64,000 nucleotides of DNA from Photorhabdus heterorhabditis (GTDB lineage Bacteria; Pseudomonadota; Gammaproteobacteria; Enterobacterales; Enterobacteriaceae), in contig NZ_RCWA01000009.1 of assembly GCF_018448905.1 (NCBI RefSeq), positions 62,001-126,000 of the forward strand, written 5' to 3'. A model generated the notes under the pieces. It saw nothing but the letters and a program-made list of their open reading frames with translations, did not search any database and was not told where the DNA came from. Below, one piece after another: positions 62,301-64,000 of the stretch (position 1 is the first letter of the stretch; each line of letters opens with the position of its first letter). Position numbers and translations under genes: made by a program.

Positions 62301-63850
62301 TTCGCAAAGGTGGACAGGCTTGCCGCACTTTGTGGGGTCAATGTCAGTGCTAAGCGCCAAGGGAGTGAAAGGTCGCGCCCCTGCAATGCGGTCCAGGCCA
62401 AATCTGCATGATGCTCTGGCGCATCATTGAGTGCCGTCGCGTAACGTTGTGCCAATTGACGCAACGAGGATTCAGAAGCAGCAGAGAGCAGTAACGGCGA
62501 AGTTTGTGAATTATGGGCACGGCGCCGCTGTAATTCTTCGGGCAATGATTGCACCACAATATGACAGTTAGTGCCGCCAATACCGAATGAAGAAACCCCT
62601 GCGGTACGCAATTCTTGCGTCCAGCGCTGTCCTTGAGTTGCCAGTCTGAACGGACTTTGTTCCAGCCGTAATGCCGGATTTGGTTGCTGTACATTGATAG
62701 TTGGCGGAATGTAACCATGCCAGACAGACAGAACCGCTTTAATCAAGCTGGCAATGCCTGCGGCAGTATCAAGATGGCCTATGTTGCTTTTTACTGAGCC
62801 AAGGTAACAGGGCGATACTGCCACACTACGATCAGCGAATATGCTACGTAATGCGTCAACTTCGATGGGATCGCCAAGAGGTGTGCCTGTACCGTGTGCT
62901 TCAATCATGCCAACATCATCAATGTTGACATCGGCCAGTTGTAATGCTTCGGTAATAACGCTGCGCTGACCATTAACCGAAGGTGCAGTAAAGCCAACTT
63001 TTTCGTTGCCATCGTTATTAATTGCACTGCCGCGTAATACCGCCATGATGGGATCACCGTCGCGTAATGCATCACTCAGACGTTTTAGCGTGACAACACC
63101 AACACCATTGCCGCCATAGGTGCCATTTGCTTGGCTATCAAAGGGGCGGCAATGTCCATCAGGTGAGAAGATCATTCCGGGTTGATATAAATAACCACTT
63201 TCTTGTGGGAAAGAAACGGCCACACCACCAGCCAGTGCCATGTCACACTCACCGGCGCGCAGGTTCTCACAAGCCGTATGCACGGCAACCAGTGAACTTG
63301 AACACGCTGTTTGTACCGTGAGTGCAGGACCTTTCAGGTTTAATTTATAGGCAGTACGCGTCGCAAGATAATCTTTATCGTTGCTGATTAGTGCCTGAAG
63401 CCCTTTAACTTTGCCGACATCGGTCATCGTAAATTGTGACCATGAAGGCCAGGTGCTAACCCGGCTACTACCGAAAACGCCGGTTTTCAGGTGTATATTA
63501 CGCGGCGCATAACCTGCATGTTCAAGGGCATGCCAGGCTGTTTGCAGGAATAGACGCTGTTGAGGATCGAGCATCTCTGCTTCCTGACGCGAATAGCCAA
63601 ACAGCGTGGCGTCAAATTGTTCCGCGTTCTCCAGTATCGCGGCCTGATTGACAAAGTTTTCACTATCAATGACTTCAGGAGGAATACCTGCATCTAATAA
63701 TGTTTGACGGGAGAGTGCGGCAGTACACTCAACCCCATGTTGCAGGTTATGCCAGAAAGCATGGCTATCTGGTGCCCGAGGAAAGCGGCAGGCAAGGCCA
63801 ATCACTGCGACGGGATCACAATTATCGTAGTGAGGCGTTAAATCAGTCAT
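53354..63850 (-). CDS. irp1: Hybrid PKS/NRPS megasynthase, HMWP1-like with extra cysteine module
   Basis: 3498 aa. Domain order read from motifs: KS (TACSSS, Cys near 181; EAHGTGT; KSNIGHLDTAAG), AT (GHSVGE near 624), KR (VTGGMGGIGQ near 1233; GAYAITN), ACP (FGLDSL near 1519), Cy1 (DLLQFDVQS near 1719, DxxxxDxxS), PCP1 (SGGDSL near 2114), Cy2 (DLLVVDGKS near 2310), A (TSGSTGKPKG near 2780), PCP2 (LGGDSL near 3175), TE (GWSFGG near 3303). The A domain pocket residues read DLYNMSLIW in order, the cysteine code. Compared with yersiniabactin HMWP1 (KS-AT-MT-KR-ACP-Cy-MT-PCP-TE, about 3160 aa) both methyltransferases are missing and a Cy-A-PCP module is added before TE. The ATG follows AAAGGAGC and overlaps the upstream gene stop by ATGA. 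Confidence 0.9.
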   Translation of the reverse strand: MTDLTPHYDNCDPVAVIGLACRFPRAPDSHAFWHNLQHGVECTAALSRQTLLDAGIPPEVIDSENFVNQAAILENAEQFDATLFGYSRQEAEMLDPQQRLFLQTAWHALEHAGYAPRNIHLKTGVFGSSRVSTWPSWSQFTMTDVGKVKGLQALISNDKDYLATRTAYKLNLKGPALTVQTACSSSLVAVHTACENLRAGECDMALAGGVAVSFPQESGYLYQPGMIFSPDGHCRPFDSQANGTYGGNGVGVVTLKRLSDALRDGDPIMAVLRGSAINNDGNEKVGFTAPSVNGQRSVITEALQLADVNIDDVGMIEAHGTGTPLGDPIEVDALRSIFADRSVAVSPCYLGSVKSNIGHLDTAAGIASLIKAVLSVWHGYIPPTINVQQPNPALRLEQSPFRLATQGQRWTQELRTAGVSSFGIGGTNCHIVVQSLPEELQRRRAHNSQTSPLLLSAASESSLRQLAQRYATALNDAPEHHADLAWTALQGRDLSLPWRLALTLTPQSAASLSTFANNNPTPNIFSGQVNSESKQLWQFSGQGCQWSGMGKAMYASSPVFSAMLDRCCAACTSELALPLKAVMFGEHDAALATTEYAQPAIVAHQIALAVHWQALGLKPDYVLGHSVGEFAAAAVAGIFTPEQVMPLVAVRGKLMQKCSQGGAMLAVFANEEDILPFTHSLALDLAVCNGPQHWVWAGTKVEIDILAQRLEQQQIRCQRLNVACAAHSAMLDSVLDAFSQRCNGLQPISGEIPLISTLTANIATSEQLGSPDYWRNHMRQTVRYYQAVEFARQQGVALFVEFGADAQLTGIGRRVSLPRETWVAGTQRQRSPETAQQTALMQLYCAGAHLDWQHLFPLTGEKCHAPLYPFDEQHYSFPVAESVPLAANINTGLDANSLLDPAIEQNADAATLQALYTDALVYQCIGRNAEQGFSAIDTIRAGRLQPCWRPLLEQLLTYCVQQDYYREVTGPTTSKMYRPHNALPYAKRRSLEASLLATFPALIYAGERLFALLSDRADLSCQFVATRSMTKSWLPAPQPCPETHYALHWRTINTADKQQSSTAYTLRSSIANGEIINHWRQAGINLQPESGNTLLLLEGNDVIELCDQVISALKDNETAPLTVVTCRAQPETTLSKEDINPAQYAVWALLRVAVEEYPHRHIQAIDIADINNVNSLSLALGYLNKHNRWLRVRGNQVSVPVLQRQPLPLSQQSPLSQKPMSIPHQGWHIVTGGMGGIGQISIRWLLTQGARKIAVFARRQNADWDAFVQELSLSTECEIRWVHVDVTDTPTLLNAIQTLAQEDRIAGAIHAVGIADHTRLAELERPRLSQMLSVKAQSASTLQAALQQHHAQYLLLHASAASMLGAQGQGAYAITNACLESLALTASNQLTVKALVWGVWGGIGMASDRRLVEKLAQDGMLPFSANEGIWHFNQSLRTAFPCYLAMRLDEHHPDILRRLQADITQTADKSPPARSTDNTLYQDSEQRLNWLRQRVATLLRLEQPERLEPQQDLLQFGLDSLLFLELNAVIHQQFGFRLTAGVAYQNMTLKGLNELIGDALPEQPVGSSQPKIMIDSSQRHAPFPLTPIQHAYWIGRTQAIDFGGVACHVLFEWDLALDSFDIPRFEKAWNALIQRHGMLRMVVDEDGQQRILPETPWYALSQDDLRTLSNTACEQTLAQRRHTLSYHVPPAEQWPLFEVSVSLLPNEHCRLHMNLDLLQFDVQSFRIMMDDLQLAYRQQPLAPQAFTFRDYVMAEQAQRASKEWRASWAYWQEQLPSLPPAPRLPLNPQLPQRSQPQFTTYEGRLAQSDWQILKQSWKKWGVTPSAGLLTLFAHTLEWYSRHPLFTLNLTFFNRQPFHPEVQNLIGDFTSVMLMDFDLRKTTSLRASMEKTQALLWQRLSHHHVNGVEVLRELGRRQSQQNNKAQSRQPLTPIVFTSMLGMVQEGVAIKQSITQLLGDPVFVLSQTPQVWLDHQVMEVDGNLLFNWYCMNDVLEPGVIEALFAAYNALLVQICHPSEHIEHYDLHTPPAGHTRYDFWSQHPESSYDLITAGNVLHDGIHLRIQQQQQLPLIVTTKESITTEDDQLHDIEQQVITLWCSLLSQPIQRHSDFFQSGGDSLIATRMVVQLRRQGYKQANLQQLFEHPKLSEFCRTLRIIETNSAPPATPHQTEPAAEQALPLTALQYAYWLGESQLFQFGNGIAHFYAELAINGLDLPRFTTAWHRVISHHGQLRGYVKDGQYHILPEVPCYTPTVIDCRNMMPNEHETQLSNARDTLRTQGVHSDNWPLFNLTLYHTDDRTHLLHLTIDLLVVDGKSLTLILRDLHHWYQEPHWQPEPPAATIADYIQALENEKTGETWQQSRQYWLDRLPSLPDAPVLPLKDHQSQQLDQQCLTGYISPQQWQRLQQRAAKHRVSPSQVMLTLFAHILSVWSNNEHFTINVLHSNRLLMPQHCDMLVGNLSTTSLLEVDLRNITGFGDAVSRIQRQWLSDLQHALFDGQLVLREKNQHHHNLNAGMPIVFNDTTGIAVKGLSGLGTLNLFGAQTPHVYLDCMLIPSTEGGVTLKWTILPQLFQPQVAENMFAHYQASIVALLEPDYQWSAPLPDWLPASDRTLCQNSNATKNIFPPHTLCSLIEQAVNRYPQHTAVVDASRQIDYHTLWSQSLTLAAHLQAQENQTSSLIGVVMEKGWEQVVAVIGILLAGRAYLPIDASYPQQRIHQLLASGEVDTVLTQPKFIQQISWPDNVQVISLDETLLNRLPVNPGEHNLSIHPGDLAYVIFTSGSTGKPKGVMIDHQSAVNTILDINQRIALNEYDSVLAISELTFDLSVYDLFGPLSCGAKLVMPAPGDSKQPDKLLTWLQQESVTVWNSVPAFMQLLEEYARSYPHSLDSLRWILMSGDWIPTHLPAKLYALHPELNLLSLGGATEASIWSIAYPIAQVDPNWRSIPYGKPLANQTFYVLNSALSPCPVWVTGELYIGGQGLALGYWADSEKTEQAFITHPQTGERLYRTGDLGRWRPDGNIEFLGRNDHQIKIRGYRIELGEIEHCLCEHPEIQQALVFAHTTSTGALQLVAGLRLTDNAPVSTELLPILPHWLQQTLPVWMCPQRFIILDTIPVSDNGKINRRTLVTLVEAAQEVNSMPSATILNATGQAVLSLWESVLEQQGINVHESFFTLGGDSLAAVRLMVKINQTFNRQYPLSLLQTYDTVHSLAEFIEHQPEDSCQGVILNKGNVEQPALFIVHPIGGHLLGYRHLAANFNAQRMIGLAFAPDSLNTDKPSVAALATNYINQIRRFQPKGPYALAGWSFGGLVAYEMAHQLRAVGESVSHCILIDSFAPNIRTDLTLNDAFCHRHFLLDLQGQFPDLELDNGAIAANTETFLQALHAALPQSAQIDSSLTALYSVWRHNLSALLNYCPPQTSQPFCLIRAVQALPDFMDYLDPTTITSRDLGWQAFGPVNVTQLDGDHYSLFQHKHVGSLVTCLKDILNPVPAIEPVKEENI

Positions 63851-64000
63851 TGTGCAGCTCCTTTATGACGTTTTTCCCGTTGTTGCAGACGCTTTTGTTG
63901 TTGACGCTGACGAGGGGTAATCGACTGGCGATTTCCGTCGTAGGCATCCTTTCGGCAGCGCAAACTGAGCGTCTCTGGTGTTGGATAAGCAAATAAATCA
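63847..64000 (-). CDS. C-terminal end of an upstream NRPS gene (HMWP2-like, truncated by window)
   Basis: The frame ending in TGA (63849-63847), overlapping the megasynthase ATG, reads DLFAYPTPETLSLRCR and then a basic Gln-rich tail (RQRQQQKRLQQREKRHKGAAQ region). The first part is the last helix of a carrier protein (compare LFEHPTLAAL). The gene upstream therefore ends with a PCP, as HMWP2/Irp2 does. Only about 50 residues are in the window. Confidence 0.65.
   Translation of the reverse strand, partial: DLFAYPTPETLSLRCRKDAYDGNRQSITPRQRQQQKRLQQREKRHKGAAQ

Noticed and set aside
54276-63693. Numerous open frames opposite or within the PKS/NRPS gene
   Set aside because: Shadows of a 10.5-kb coding region; none has family motifs or ribosome binding sites.
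1-64000. CRISPR arrays, tRNA or rRNA genes
   Set aside because: No regularly spaced direct repeats and no cloverleaf or rRNA-like segments were recognised by eye; ERIC copies are dispersed palindromes, not an array.

Overview
The window looks like a chromosomal accessory region of an entomopathogenic Morganellaceae bacterium, Photorhabdus or Xenorhabdus, with Photorhabdus the more likely. The basis is the AT-rich enterobacterial sequence, several full ERIC repeats, an XyeA-type peptide leader, an M60/enhancin-like protease, a yersiniabactin-like siderophore locus and much IS debris. No tRNA, rRNA or CRISPR array was seen. No database could be searched, so species and novelty are inferences.

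Layout. 0-6.3 kb: a small orphan ORF, an OppA-like peptide-binding protein, an M60 gluzincin with repeated C-terminal modules and an HTH protein. 6.6-12.4 kb: a PIG3-type quinone oxidoreductase, a tyrosine decarboxylase with a TyrP-type permease (tyramine module), a frameshifted DUF29 gene and an OsmC-family protein. 12.4-15.8 kb: two paralogous small secreted proteins and an acyl-CoA oxidase-like flavoprotein. 16.4-22.2 kb: a complete RiPP operon with an XyeA-like precursor (core WVNAYARWTKRF after Gly-Gly), a radical SAM/SPASM maturase, an HlyD-type adaptor, a C39 peptidase-ABC exporter and an exported double-DTG aspartic protease. 23.0-31.2 kb: a thiamine-antivitamin island made of thiO-thiS-thiG-thiF, a Nudix hydrolase, a nucleoside hydrolase/deoxyribosyltransferase homologue, a thymidylate-synthase-fold enzyme with the Asn-to-Asp change expected of a cytosine-nucleotide hydroxymethylase, a SAM methyltransferase, an EamA transporter and a secreted thiaminase I. 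This gene set matches the bacimethrin pathway logic known from Clostridium botulinum. 31.4-35.2 kb: a Tat-exported bicupin, then a decayed four-carbon acid sugar locus interrupted by transposon fragments.

36.0-47.0 kb: an eight-gene, tightly coupled operon whose first and last genes are clear homologues of 2-deoxy-scyllo-inosose (DOI) aminotransferase and DOI synthase. Between them lie a histidine phosphatase, a very large PPDK/PEP-synthase-like phosphotransferase, a PRPP-binding protein, a class III aminotransferase, a PIG-L deacetylase and a carrier-protein-like protein. It reads as an aminocyclitol (aminoglycoside-like) biosynthetic operon in a Gram-negative host. An IS256-family element sits 7 bp after its last stop codon. 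48.5-64.0 kb, minus strand: a yersiniabactin-like siderophore operon with a hybrid PKS/NRPS, thiazolinyl imide reductase, type II thioesterase and a fused salicyl-AMP ligase/salicylate synthase. The upstream gene runs off the window edge. The megasynthase lacks the methyltransferases of HMWP1 and carries an extra cysteine module, so the product should differ from yersiniabactin.

The strongest leads are the DOI-type aminocyclitol operon, the bacimethrin/thiaminase island with its own ThiO-type thiazole genes, the three-cyclophane XyeA-like RiPP with an aspartic protease, and the remodelled siderophore assembly line.
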